DNA from: Chamaecyparis obtusa
Taxonomy: Eukaryota > Streptophyta > Pinopsida > Cupressales > Cupressaceae
Direction of reading: 5' to 3'
DNA length: 64,000 nucleotides
NCBI GenBank assembly: GCA_027943335.1
Contig: BSBK01007746.1
Coordinates: 171,988 to 235,987 of the forward strand
This document shows, one piece after another, positions 33,916 to 45,683 of the stretch. The position numbers were made by a program, and so were the translations under genes. The notes beneath the pieces are model-generated. The model searched no databases and was not told the origin of the DNA. It saw only the letters and a program-made list of their open reading frames with translations. How positions within the stretch are numbered: the stretch's first letter is position 1; every line of letters begins with the position of its first letter.

Positions 33916-36067
33916 ATTTAATTATTTAATTTGGTGTAAGTGAGACATTTAGATATCTATGTTAGCTTGGATGACATTCACTATATGAGAGAATGTGTAT
34001 AAATGAGCTAGTGGCTATATTATTATAATCATATTATAGTTTGTGTTCTTTTACATACTCATAGAAGACACATCTATCTAATTTTTAATTTTTCTTCTTA
34101 ATTATAAAATGGATTTTAAAGGCTAGTTTGAAAATACTATAATATATATTTACAATATTTCAAGTAGAACTCAATTTTTTTTTATAGAATTATGATTTCT
34201 ATTTCATTTCTAGGACTACTAAATCATAGTTTTTGTAGCATTCTAGAGGATTTGATATGTATAAATAACCCATATATAATCTTGGTTCGGAGGAAATTAG
34301 TTTTTTCTTTCAATAAGTTATTAAAAAATTAGGGTTTCACCAAAATCACTTTCGAGCTTATAAATTAGTGATGTTCTTGGAGTGTTTTTTGGGAAATGAG
34401 ACTTAGGATTAAGTAGGCTACAATATTTTTCTTAGATTAATTATATTTAATTCATGCAATTTATTACAAAAATATTCTCACCACGATGGTAGGGTTTATT
34501 ACATGATGCATTAAGAATCATGACACATTTATAAAATCTATAAACAAGGATAGCATATAAATTAAGGAGATTGCTCTTAATAAGATGAATGATTCAATAA
34601 AATCACCAAATTTAAGGATGATATTTAATAGAAAGGGAAAATATCAAAATCTTGGGACAAGAAATAATGCAATATTAAGAAAAATGGATTCCTTTTTTGA
34701 GTGGTATAAATATTACGAGGGAATTAACATAATACTACTAAAGAGGAATATGGTGCTTGTAGGTAATATGATGATTTTGGTATTGATTTTATACTTGGAT
34801 CTTGACCAATTTATTTGGTATCATTAGGTATTTGAACTAAAAAAAAGTGATGTGTTTAAGTGCATGCTCTATTTTTAAGGATAGAATTTAATACATTATT
34901 GTGAAAATATTAAATGGATATATACTTCAACCAAATTACCAAGTTAAAGGAGATATGTAAGACCAAGGATTGCATTCATCATTTATAAACATTATGACTA
35001 AGAGTGCAAAGATTTGGAAATGAAAGCTCAAAGGAGTTATTCCTAGGGGTTTAAAAGAACCAAATCAATATGACGTACACATATTTCATCCATATTCTAC
35101 ATTAAAATATATACTTATAGAAATACGAGTAGAACAAAATTTTATGGCTAACAAAAATCAAGGTGTTTAAAATATAAGAGATAAAATCTCTCTACATGAT
35201 AACTTCCTCATCCTATTAGGATGAATCCATAATAAATTGAAGACAAATCATAAAATAGGTTATGTTTTAACTATGACAACAAATACAATCAAGGAAATAT
35301 ATATACTAAAAACAAATTATTCTATAGTAAAAGATTAAGTGAAGAAGAGGAGGAACCAATATTAAAGTATGCCAATGAGTTGGAGTTAACTCCACACAAA
35401 ATTAGAGGGTCGTGAGTATTTTTGAAAAAAATAGAGAGTAAGAGTAACGATAGATTTGGGAAATATTCACAAATTCAAATTACCAATAAGATTCTTGCTC
35501 TAGAATATTAGTTCCACATTGCTTAAGAAAATATCATAACATTCAATTGACCAAAGAGAGTGTGGACTTAAATGTTGAATTTTATTCCAATATATGTAAT
35601 GTGTATAGTGTCTAAAGTACACTATGTTGTTATAGTCAAAATAATTGAGATGATGAAACTAATAGGTTTGTGTAGGGTGGCGTGTGCTAGTTTTTGTATC
35701 AATGTTTTAGATCGCACTCTATGATCTATCATCAAAATAGAATGTTAAAAGACTGAAAATGAATTATAAAATATTATCCAAAAACAACAATACAAAAATT
35801 AACTTCTCCAATCATATTTAAATCAGTCCACTTATAATTGGCATGGGCGAAGCTCCCTACCGGCACTAAACATTTTTTTTTGTCCAAATTCACAAAAACA
35901 CAATAATTTTTTTGCAAATTTTTTGTGGTTTTCAACCACAAAATATGCAGATCATGAATAACAGATACTGAAAATTTTGCAAAGATCTATTGTGTTTTCT
36001 GAGTTTTGAAATTTGATCAACAGTACATTTTATAAGGAGCTTAACCGCATCCTTTATAATTCACTCC
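33916..36067. other. AT-rich interval, no supported genes
   Basis: Frames such as 34585-34827 are interrupted on both sides and have no recognisable domain. The region may be decayed retroelement sequence but I cannot support a family. Confidence 0.35.
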
Positions 36068-36760
36068 ACTGTAAACGCTTGTCAGTTTCGATTGAAAGAA
36101 CTTCCTTTCCCTCGGTATAATAAATAGATAAAATACGTGGTCAACACAAGTTCATAAAGGAGTCACTACACCCAAATCCACCAAAATACTAACTATATAG
36201 AGAAGCAACTGTGGACTGCAACAATCGACAATAAAACATTCGTGATTCTACAGCTGGACTCTATGTCGTACGAAACTTCTGAACACTCGCAATTTTCATA
36301 GAAACATTCATTGTTGTCACCATTAACTTATTAATGTGATGGCTAACTAGTGAGCGGATTATCAACCTTCATAATAGAGAGTTGTTTAAATTCTTGCAGG
36401 CCGACAGCTTCGAAATAGTTTAACTGTGGAGTATGCAGAACAGGCTCGCCATAACATGAATAATATATAAAGAAATATATATTATTATTCTGCAGTCACA
36501 AGTTGCGCTACAAATTTCAAGATGCTGCAATACACGTATAACATAAGCATTAAATGTTGAGGTTTGTTTATTGTATTGGTTTACACATCAAGTGACAAAT
36601 TTGTCGTGTTTGCAGCCTCTTTGTCAGCCAGTGAATTGTTTGCAGTTTAGTTTGGGCATTGTATTAACATATAATTCTGGACTGTTTAAAACCCGCGTAA
36701 TGGGCTTAATATATTAGTAGGGTGAAAATAAAAGTAAGTAGGAAGAATAGAAAAATATCC
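36068..36760. promoter_or_regulatory. 5' flank of the small host gene, duplicated at 41.0-41.6 kb
   Basis: This block aligns by eye, with indels, to 41032-41620: shared landmarks include CTGTAAAC, AATGTGATGGCTA versus AATGATGTGCTGGCTA, CAGGCCGACA versus CAGGTCGACA, and AATACACGT followed by a TTTGTTTATTGTAT stretch. It lies 0.4-1.1 kb upstream of the ORF at 37161, so it may hold its promoter, but no element is proven. Confidence 0.4.
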
Positions 36761-37160
36761 ATGTAAGCGACCAAGGACATGGAATTTCCTTACCTTTAAT
36801 GCACAAAATTGCATTCAACTTGAAAATTGTTTTTGTTTGTTATGCGGCAATGGCGAGCAATAACAATAAAAGTAATAATTTAATCGGCTTAGCTTTTTTC
36901 TCGTTTTGATCACCGAATATTTAATTTCGAGAGCAGCAGCTTAGCAATTTCGTCAGTCACATGGCGGAATTGCTGTCAACTGCTGTGAATTTTTTTTAAT
37001 TCATGTAATGTCGGAGACAAAAATGGCCGAACACGACCGACCTCATTTCTCCGCAACTTCCACGCTACGCCTCACCAAAGACTTATATGAATGAAATCCT
37101 TGAGCTTGACTGTAAACGAGACAAACAAGGAGAGACCGAATTCGTAAGGAAAGCAAAAAA

Positions 37161-37538
37161 ATGTATAGACGAGGCGGAAAGCTGTGGAAGAGCAAAGCAA
37201 AAAGTGGGTTCAGAATGAGATGCAGCAGGCTACACTTCTCTCACCACAGGCTTCGGATTTTCTGTGCGTTGGAGAAAATGAAGCAGCCGTTTCAGCGTTT
37301 GTGGGTTTCACTGGCTTTGGCTGGGAAAAGTACGTTGAAGTCATTAGTGGGTGTCACTGCCAACCCACCTGCTTCTGTTTACGCTTCCTACTCTTACTCT
37401 TCCTCTTCAAATTCCTCACCCGCTTCTTTTTACCCTGCTTCTACTCATTCATTCTACACGGAGGCCATTGCTGACTGCATAGATTTCATTAAGCGATCAT
37501 CCTCGCCTATGGATTCCAGATCTGTCCATGTCTGCTGA
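37161..37538 (+). CDS. Small host-like protein gene, function unknown
   Basis: An open frame of 125 codons from ATG at 37161, with a second in-frame ATG at 37278 in a context (GAGAAAATGAAG) shared with the related sequence at 25078, which is the likelier start; that gives 86 residues. The protein has a hydrophobic/basic N-terminus (MKQPFQRLWVSLALAGKS), a Ser/Tyr-rich middle and a conserved-looking end AIADCIDFIKRSSS before TGA. The GC-richer codons and absence of stops contrast with all surrounding sequence, which supports a real gene. The N-terminus could be a transit or signal sequence. I do not recognise the family, and its role is unknown. Confidence 0.5.
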   Translation: MYRRGGKLWKSKAKSGFRMRCSRLHFSHHRLRIFCALEKMKQPFQRLWVSLALAGKSTLKSLVGVTANPPASVYASYSYSSSSNSSPASFYPASTHSFYTEAIADCIDFIKRSSSPMDSRSVHVC

Positions 37539-38519
37539 ATTTTGGTTTGTGATATCACTTGTATTTGTTTATAGAGATTGGATCTAAAACTGCAAATTTG
37601 CGCTTTCTTGTTTGAATTCAATACTTTCAAAATATTTGAAGTGGTAAAAGTTATCGTCTGATTGAAATATTTGTTAATCTAAGCCAAGCATATTGTACGT
37701 AAACTCACAGAACAAACCAAGTGCAGAAGGATCACTATTGTTTTCCTTAAAAACCCGGAAAATGAAATTAGACTTGGTATGTAGGAAAGCTTAAAAGCAA
37801 GCGTGTAGTGATCAATGCAAGTTGTGTTCTAATTGTGGCGATGCCCGACCTCCCCATGACAAGCTATGCTACAAGAAACGTGAGAGGATGTATGTTTTAC
37901 ATTTTAATGGCAGAAGCGTCTTTTCGTTTGTAACAACTGTTTTCAGGCTTGTTTTTTAATCCTCAGCCCGTAACGTTTTCATTAAAAAAACATAAATTAG
38001 TATGATTTCTTTACTTACTTTCTTCTTTTAGAAAGTTATAGTATGTACCTTATTCTTAAAAAAATGTTAGTTTTTCAATATCTATATAATAAATTTTGGC
38101 TGAAGTGTATTTTTATCAATAAGAAGAGAGTAGAATTCGAACAATTTCACTAGAGAAAGGGTAAAAACTAATAAAAAATAACTGAAAAATAGAAACAATT
38201 TTTTCAATATCTACATAATAATTTAGGATGGAGTGATTTTCAAGAGGGGGAATTAGAACAATTTTATTAGATAGGAAAAAAAAGATACAAAATATGATAT
38301 ATGAATAATAAATGTGTTTGGTGACTAGATGACTTAGAAATAATCAAAGAAACAAGTCAAATTGAAACATGTTTGTCACAAGATTCGATTTAGGTAAAGA
38401 AACTTTATTTGTCAAGTGTTCTACAAATGTTTTATAGGGTTCAATCGTTGTACATCCGCATGTAAGTTTATAATATCTAGTACTGCCACATATTTATAAT
38501 ATATAATTGTTGAAGTAGA
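37539..38519. other. Downstream of the small gene, no supported feature
   Basis: A possible short coding relic near 37830-37890 (CNCGDARPPHDKLCYKK-like reading) is too short to name. Otherwise AT-rich. Confidence 0.25.
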
Positions 38520-39960
38520 AAGTGATGTAGTGACCAGTTTGGCCTTACTGGATTCCAATAAGGTCTTTCAAGTGGATTATGCTACCAATGCCAATGTTAT
38601 AGGAGTTATCCTAAATCAGGAAGGATGGCCAATTGCATCTTTTCGTGAGAAATTGAATGATGCCTAAAGAAGATAATCAGTCTATGACCATGAGTTCTAT
38701 GCAGTAATTCAGACCATAAAGAAGTGGAGGCACTATCTGCTACTAAAGGAGTTCATGAGTTGTATACTTATCATCAAGCCTTTGAATACCTAAATAGTTA
38801 AGGCAAGTTGAACCTAAGACATATGTGGTTGGTGGAATTCATGTAGATCTATACCTTTGTCTTTAAGCACTAGAATGGGAAGTCAAGAAAGATTATGGAT
38901 GCACTAAGTAGTTCAAAGAAACTTGATGGTCCGGATGAAGGTGGCGGTGATGAGATTTGATGTGGTGAAGCAACTGCATGAGGTTGATCCCTACTTTGTG
39001 AAGGCCATCAAAGAAAGAAGAGACATAAAAGTAACTAGTAGAAGCTAATGCTGGTTTATTTTATTCAAGATAACATGATGTTCAAAGGGAACCAATTATG
39101 CATTCCCAAGAGCTCAATTTGGGAGAATCTAATCAAGGAGAAGCATTCAAGAGGATTAACAAGACACTTTTCCATTGACAAGACTGTAGCTTCGGTGAAT
39201 GAGAACTTTTGGCCTCAAATCTATAAGGATGCCTAGAAATATGTTCTTGACTACAAAACCTATCAAGTGGCTAAGGGAGCTAATCAAAATGCTAGTTTGT
39301 ATCAACCTATTATAGTACCAAGAGCATCAACAAGACTTTACACTAAGACTATTGAGGACTTAAAGAAAACATAATTTCATATTTGTAGTGGTAAATCACT
39401 TCTTGAAGATGATGTATTTCATTTGTTATAAGAAGACTCATGATGCAGTGCATATTTGTGATGTTTTCTCTTGGGAAGTAGTGAGAGCACACTCGTATTG
39501 TAGATCATTGCCCCATACTAGGATACCAAATTTATTAGACATTTGAAATATCCTTAGACATCGTCTCAAAAAATAAAGAGCAGTGTGGAGCTTGAGGAAC
39601 TTGTAGACCACATTGAGACTATGCACAAACAAAGAAAGAAACACTCAAGACTATGAATGACAAACAAAAAGATCAAGCATACACAAAAAAGTATCATAAG
39701 AAGTATTTTGTTGGAGATGAAGTCATGACATACCTATAAAGAGAGAGGTTTTTGGGAAGCATATAGAACAAACTAAAGATGAATAAGCTTGAACCTTGTA
39801 AGATCCTCCAAATATTTGATTGTAGAAATACTTATGAGTTGGAGTTATCAAAGGGCATTGATATTTCACCAATATTCAATAGTACAGTTTAATGTAGTAC
39901 AGTTTGATGAGAACAACATAGAAGCCTCACTTAAAGACTAGCTTATATCACAACAAAAGC
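38520..39960 (+). pseudogene. Decayed Ty3/gypsy pol remnant (RNase H and integrase)
   Basis: Plus-strand readings, with many stops and shifts, show in order: RNase H (NKVFQVDYATNANVIGVILN, YDHEFYAVIQTIKKWRHYLL, DALSS), the integrase zinc-binding region (HSRGLTRHFSIDKT...FWPQIYKDA), a degraded integrase core (THDAVHICDVF), and a C-terminal part (KYFVGDEVMTYL, KLEPCKIL-like). This is the arrangement of a chromovirus-like gypsy pol. No LTRs, gag or reverse transcriptase are recognised nearby, so it is a fragment. It lies between the small gene and the duplicated copy of that gene's 5' flank. Confidence 0.75.
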
Positions 39961-40392
39961 CAAAATAGATGGAGTAGATCGTGGATAAGTAGACTAAATG
40001 TAGCTCCAAGAATAAGAAATATAGGAAATATCTAGCCAAGTGGAGAGATGAGAAAGCAAGATGAATGCCATGAATCTCTCAAATGAAACTAGAGCATATT
40101 GGATCACTTTAAGAGCTTGAAACAGGTGAGACACTCTTTTCAAATATCTTTTGGGGTCTAGTGCAAGAGCATCCCAAAGGGCCTTACTATATCTTACCAC
40201 ATCAACCAAATTTGATACCCCTATAGTTAATATAAAAATAAAAATAAATCTCTATGTGGATTAGAATGGGGATATAATGAGAACTCTAATATAATATACG
40301 AAGGTGACAACAACCAATAAAACTTATTGTTTGAAAGTTCTATTCACCATAAGATCACCATGTCAAGCAGCCAAAACCTAGATCTATGAGAG

Positions 40393-40604
40393 ATAGTGTG
40401 TAGAATTCGTCCATGCCTTGTAGAGCTTGTATAATACATCACATGATGGATATGGGTCAAAGCAATTCCCAGATGGATCTGAAACTCATTTTTATCAAAT
40501 AGTGTGTAGAATTCTTCAATACCTTGTAGAGCTTGTATAACAGATCCCATGATGGATATAGATCAATGAAATTCCCAAATGGATCTGTACTCCTTTGCAT
40601 CAGA
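40393..40604. repeat. Tandem duplication, two 106-bp units
   Basis: ATAGTGTGTAGAATTC starts both units (40393 and 40499). They share CTTGTAGAGCTTGTATAA and a CATGATGGATAT segment, with point differences. Confidence 0.85.
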
Positions 40605-41031
40605 TTTTTGTGCTTCTTCACCCTCCTTGAGCTGACACACATTTTATCGGATATTGGACCTGGGGTCCAACTGAGGCCAATGCTAATTATTTCTAATAAT
40701 TGGCGCTAATATATAATCACTTTCTTAGATTAGTTGGTGGTGGCTTTTGTACTTAGAGAGTTAGGTGCTATGAATTAGGATCCGGAACTAATTTTTTGTA
40801 TATTTTATTTGTAATAAACCCATGGCGGCCTGTGTGCCTGCATGTGGGACCATTGGAGCCTATTGTAACCTGCATATGGGAAGTCATATGGGCATTTATA
40901 TTTTTTCCTCAGTTAAATAAATTTAGTAGACGAGCCACTTTTGGCAATACTATTTAGAAAATGTCCTCTCTGCTATGGACAAATGTGTTAAAAAAGGGAC
41001 TCAAATAGTAAAGCATTACTGATTCGACAAA

Positions 41032-41620
41032 TGGACTGTAAACATTTTTAATGAAACTTTTGCCTACTTTCGATTTTCCAAATGAATTGTTGACAACGTG
41101 AATGTTAAGAAAAAAATCTATCATTATTTATATTAACTTAATGATGTGCTGGCTAGGAGACTTGTGGAAATTCTCGCAGGTCGACAACTTCAAAATAGAA
41201 TAATTGCAGAATTTGACTAGAAAGGCAGACAAGTTCATATTTCATTATAAGGTGAAGAATATATAATTGAATGTATGTTTTTCTCCACTCACAACTTTCT
41301 CTATAAATTTGAAGATGATACAATACACGTGTTAGGGAAGCTTAAAATTATAGATTTTGTTTATTGTATGGGTCTACCCACCAAGCGATAAATTTCTCAT
41401 TCTTTTGGTGGTGGCCTCTTTATTAGCAGGGATATTATTTGGCTTGTTTGATAATTAAATCAGACCACTGAATTGACAACTATTTAGATCTGCATAACCA
41501 GCTGAATATTATTAGTTAGGATAAAAGCATAAGAAACATTAGTACAGGGTAGAAAAAGAGCTGCAGAATAGTGAAGTTCCTGTAATTATAAAAAGATTGA
41601 TTTTGGTTGTGTACAGTTAA
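41032..41620. repeat. Diverged duplicate of the 36.1-36.8 kb flank
   Basis: Matches the block upstream of the small gene in the same orientation, without a downstream coding copy. The duplication is old, judging from frequent substitutions and indels. Confidence 0.5.
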
Positions 41621-42544
41621 AAACAATCAATCAATTACTATTAGTTGGATTAGAAAGGTCCATTTTTGTTGGTTTCCGTACTAATCAAATCATCATCTAA
41701 AAATAACAAAAAAAAATTCATGCTTAAATGAAAATTTAATGTTTTAAAACTGATCAATTCTTCATTATTTGAAAAATTGTAGCCAAATTTATAACAAATC
41801 ATTTCCTAATGATTTTTCAATAAATGAATGTATAAAGAAATTGAAATTACTTCCAATAGTGGAAAATGAGAGCAACCATTAAAATACCATCCATTTTGAA
41901 ATAGCATAGGAAATATCATTCCTACAATTCATTGTGCATAAAAATATTTGGAGATATAACAAAACTTAGTCAGCATACATGGTAGTTAGTAGATGATTTG
42001 TGTAATTGCATGGGTGACCTTTCATTTATTCGAGGGCTACTAATTGTCAGATTCCTTTATTAATATAATTTATGCTCTACATAAGCAAGAATCAAGAGGA
42101 TCTAGAAGATAGACCTTTGGTGTCATTTAAAAAATAAAGGAAACATTTGTAGTTTTAGAAAATTATAAACAATACATTTAAAAAAATATTAAACAAATTT
42201 AGACCTCCTAGGTAAGTGGTGGAGATAGATCCAAAACAAAATGATGGTCTAAGGTTAAGCCACCACCCAGGTTAGGCACCCAAGAATTAAGATCATAATT
42301 GGGTCTCCATCCATGGAAATATATTCCAAATGGGGACATTTATTTTATTTCTATCAACAAGATTGAGAAAACATTTGGTAAAATTGAAAATATATAAGAG
42401 GACAGAAGTACCAAAAAAAAAGTCTGCCAAGGCAGTTGGCTAAACACTTGTGTAGGAAAGGCATAAACAATACAAAAAATATTATTCCATCTTCCTCCAA
42501 TTATGGTGGAGGAAGATTATATTGGTTAAATCGATAAATAAAAA
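41621..42544. other. AT-rich interval, no supported features
   Basis: Only short frames; no repeat or RNA gene recognised. Confidence 0.3.
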
Positions 42545-42806
42545 AAACATAAAAATGATAATTTAAGATTTTGCTAACTTAAAAAGTAATTTTAAATAGT
42601 TTTAGATTAAAGAAAAATCAAGTTTTGAAAGGGACCCACAACCCTTTACAACAAAACTAAAGATAAAGTATTAAAGATCCCAAAAGAAAGCCAGCACAAA
42701 AGCCACCCCAAACAGAGCCAACACAAACCTATAGACAAAGCAATCCAAAGACCAAAACCTGAACACCACCTAAATCATATCCTTGATTATTTTCCCTACC
42801 TCTTCA
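42545..42806 (-). mobile_element. LINE-like 3' tail, continued at 61157
   Basis: On the minus strand this reads as a UTR rich in GGCTTTTGTGCTGG-type words and then GTTGTGGGTCCCTTTCAAAAC, resembling the LINE 3' ends at 4907 and 5570. The gypsy element split it from 61157 onward (target duplication CCAAT). Confidence 0.35.
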
Positions 42807-42811
42807 CCAAT
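42807..42811 (+). repeat. Target-site duplication CCAAT, left copy
   Basis: CCAAT directly before the TGTTGG terminus of the gypsy element; the partner is at 61152-61156. Confidence 0.9.
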
Positions 42812-43704
42812 TGTTGGTGTCCAAAATGACGCTTATGCTCTAATAGGCTGCCAGTATACCCTCAGATAGATTTTAGGGGTGGTTAGCTCCAAAATGTAAT
42901 GAGGTCTCAGAACAACTGGACCAACTCTAGGGACAAGACTGCCCTCTTCTGCTTCTGGCTCTGCAAAACCAAGGTAGGTGCACCTAACCCAGTATAAACT
43001 ATACTTCACACACCGAAGACTGGGTTTGAATAATAGATAAATGGATAGCAAGAAAGTACTGAATGTTAACCACACACTCATTTTCTCTTCATTGCTATGG
43101 GGTAGAACCACATACAACCAAATGCTGAAAACTTAAGGAATGGTTCTTAATTTATGTTTTTGAATCATAACAACCTCAATCAGGACATGTCAACAAAGAA
43201 GTACTTATCTAGGCGAGTGCCTCATCCATTGGGCAAGGTTTCTTAGACAAACTACACACACACACCAGAATGTATCTGAGATTCAAAGCCATAAACACAT
43301 TTACAATCTCCTCTACTACTTACAAAATATCCCTACATAGACAAGAGATAAATCTAGGTCCCATCTGAAGCATCATTTAATCTAATCCTGAATTAGAGCT
43401 CAAGAATGAAGACCTATACATAAAAAGGTTATGCAGTGAACTGGAAAGTTCAAAATTCATCTACGTTGACACAAGGGAGAGATGAGAATCATGTGCCTGC
43501 ATTAAGTATGAAGAATCCTCAAATGTATACAATCCATCCAAAGGAACCCTGCTTGCAAACTACAGCTTAGACCTACAACTTTCTTTCAATAGTCAAAAAA
43601 TCAAGACAGACAAGTCATTACAATTCAGACTGAGAAGAGGACTCACAACCCAAAAGTTCAAATACCTAACTCCCAATGCCCTCAAAAATGATCACAAAAA
43701 TCCC

Positions 43705-43710
43705 TTTATA
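43705..43710 (-). promoter_or_regulatory. TATA box of the gypsy 3' LTR
   Basis: TATAAAGGGA on the minus strand, conserved in the other LTR and in both foldback arms, which supports function as the LTR promoter. Confidence 0.6.
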
Positions 43711-44156
43711 CCAGGGTTACAAAGCAAGCATAATGATCACTTCCAACTCAAAAATTCAAAATCACCTAACCCCACCGAGGAATTAACACAGACATAACAG
43801 GGGTCAAGCCACAACATGCAAGCTCAAATAGTCTAATCAACCAGCTGCAAACACTTCTCGAGCCAAGATTGTAATCATTCCTCATGGTACAAATCCCTCT
43901 ACAATCAACCATCAAGCACCCTAGACCACACTGCAAATGGCAAAGCAATCACTTCTCACCAAACAGGGTCATTTCTGCATTGAATTCCATAAAAATGGTA
44001 CCCTCTGTCGCTGGAAACTCTCTGAAATTCAAACCTAAATCTCAATAGTTATCATGCATTTCACGGGCTTCATGTTCCATAACCATTTGCCCACAGTTGC
44101 GCAATCGCGTAGTCACAACTTGATTGCCACAGGAAAATGGGTTTGTCTTATGCCTG

Positions 44157-44900
44157 GTCGCATGATCGCATAGCACGGAGACGGGCTATGCGAACATGCG
44201 ACCACCCACACCCCTTTATCTTGCCGTAACCACCACCATGATAATAGTTGTCACATGATCGCATAACCAGGAGATGGGCTATGTGAACATGCGACAACCC
44301 ACGAACCATCACCCTGCCGGTTGGCACGTCACCGCTGAACGTCAAACATGCTTGGGCACTGAAGACACGGGTCCCGCTGAGAAAAACCACATCACCAATG
44401 CAGCCAACCAATGAGTAGAAGGCACATTGATAAGACTGGCATTGTGGGCCCACCTAGAACTTCACAACCGCGACGTCCGACGGTTAGTCGCATGATCACA
44501 TAGCCTAGAGATGGGCTATGCAAACATGCAACAACTTGCAAACCATAACCGCCAGCATAACCACCGCCGCTACCAGCACAAAATGTTAGTTGCATGATCA
44601 CATAGCCTTGAAAAAGGCTATGTGAACATACGACTAACCACTACTTACCACACCTCAGCCCTGCCAACAACCACCACATGTCATGCCACCATTCTTCTGA
44701 TGGGCCCCATATGCAAGGAAGAAGCCTTGTCGCATGGTCGCATGTCAGAAATTCCTGACATGCGATCATGCAAAAACCAATAAGAACACATGCCCCCGCC
44801 TCCCTTCTGACACTAGGCCCACAAGACAAATTCATTGGCATCCAATCGGACGGTGGACGCATGATCGCATGGGGTTAGAATATTCCATGCGATCACATGC
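44157..44900. repeat. Array of six hairpins in LTR U3
   Basis: Imperfect inverted repeats of about 44 bp at 44157-44202, 44250-44295, 44487-44532, 44589-44634, 44729-44772 and 44858-44900. The general form is GTCGCATGATCGCATAGCC, a loop of about 8-12 bases, then GGCTATGCGAACATGCGAC. The fifth and sixth carry variant stems. They recur in the right LTR (about 59767-60509) and in the foldback arms. Confidence 0.85.
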
Positions 44901-45537
44901 TGACCGTAGTTCTTAAAACTCTGACACCGGGCCCAGCTGACATGAAATCCAACTTGTCACCACGTTGACCAATCAGAAATGAGCACCTCAGCACTGTCTG
45001 ACACACAGACCCACTTGGACCCATGGCACGCTCACACAGGAAAATCTGATGGCTATCGCAAAAGCATATAGGTTAAACACTATGCATCTTCACCATGTGA
45101 ACAAGTGACAACCACCGATTCTACCTGAACCTTAACCACACTGGGCAATGGGAAGAACTAGGACCCATCATTGAATCGCACCTACGCAGTTAAGACCGAG
45201 GTCGAAAACACACAAAGTTTTCAGCACCAAAAGACAAGTGCATAAAAGCTGGAAGGCAAAGGGTCAAAAATAACACAGGTTTTCGGCAAAAGATCAAAAA
45301 CATCATGGATTTTCAAAAATACTGTGGGTTTTCGACACTATGGAAGATTTTAAAGTTTGTTTCCTGCAGACCTTAGGACTTGAATATCTTTCTGGATTTG
45401 GAAAATTAGCTCATGCGATCTGGGCCAGAGCCTGGTGACACAGTGAAGAACATAGGGCAGGACATAATGAAGAACACTTGCAAGGGAAATAGGCCATTCT
45501 CATAAGATTTTTGCTATGAAAGAAAAATGGCCTAACA

Positions 45538-45683
45538 GTGGCTCTGGTTGGGGACATGTATCTCTTGTAGATACAATGAGAAAACATAATCTATTGGAAG
45601 AGCAGACCACAAAATTTTAGACCAAAAACAACCCTAAGAGACCTAGGGAAGAATCCTAACTACTGCTCATGGAGAAAGATACT
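45538..45683 (-). other. Short untranslated gap between gypsy pol and 3' LTR
   Basis: Only about 146 bp. The bases directly before the LTR on the sense strand read CCCCAACCAGAGCCAC, which is not a purine tract; no polypurine tract is evident at the expected place. Confidence 0.6.

Larger units (their letters stand above)
42812..45537 (-). repeat. 3' LTR of the gypsy element (2726 bp)
   Basis: Sense strand is minus: it starts TGTTAGGCC (45537) and ends CACCAACA (42812). TATA box at 43705-43710. In the first 205 bp from 42812 I count about 13 differences from the other LTR, mostly transitions. An array of six imperfect hairpins lies in U3 (44157-44900). Confidence 0.95.

Noticed and set aside
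44157..44900. The hairpin array as a CRISPR array
   Set aside because: Units are imperfect, irregularly spaced and inside a plant LTR present twice; there are no cas genes.
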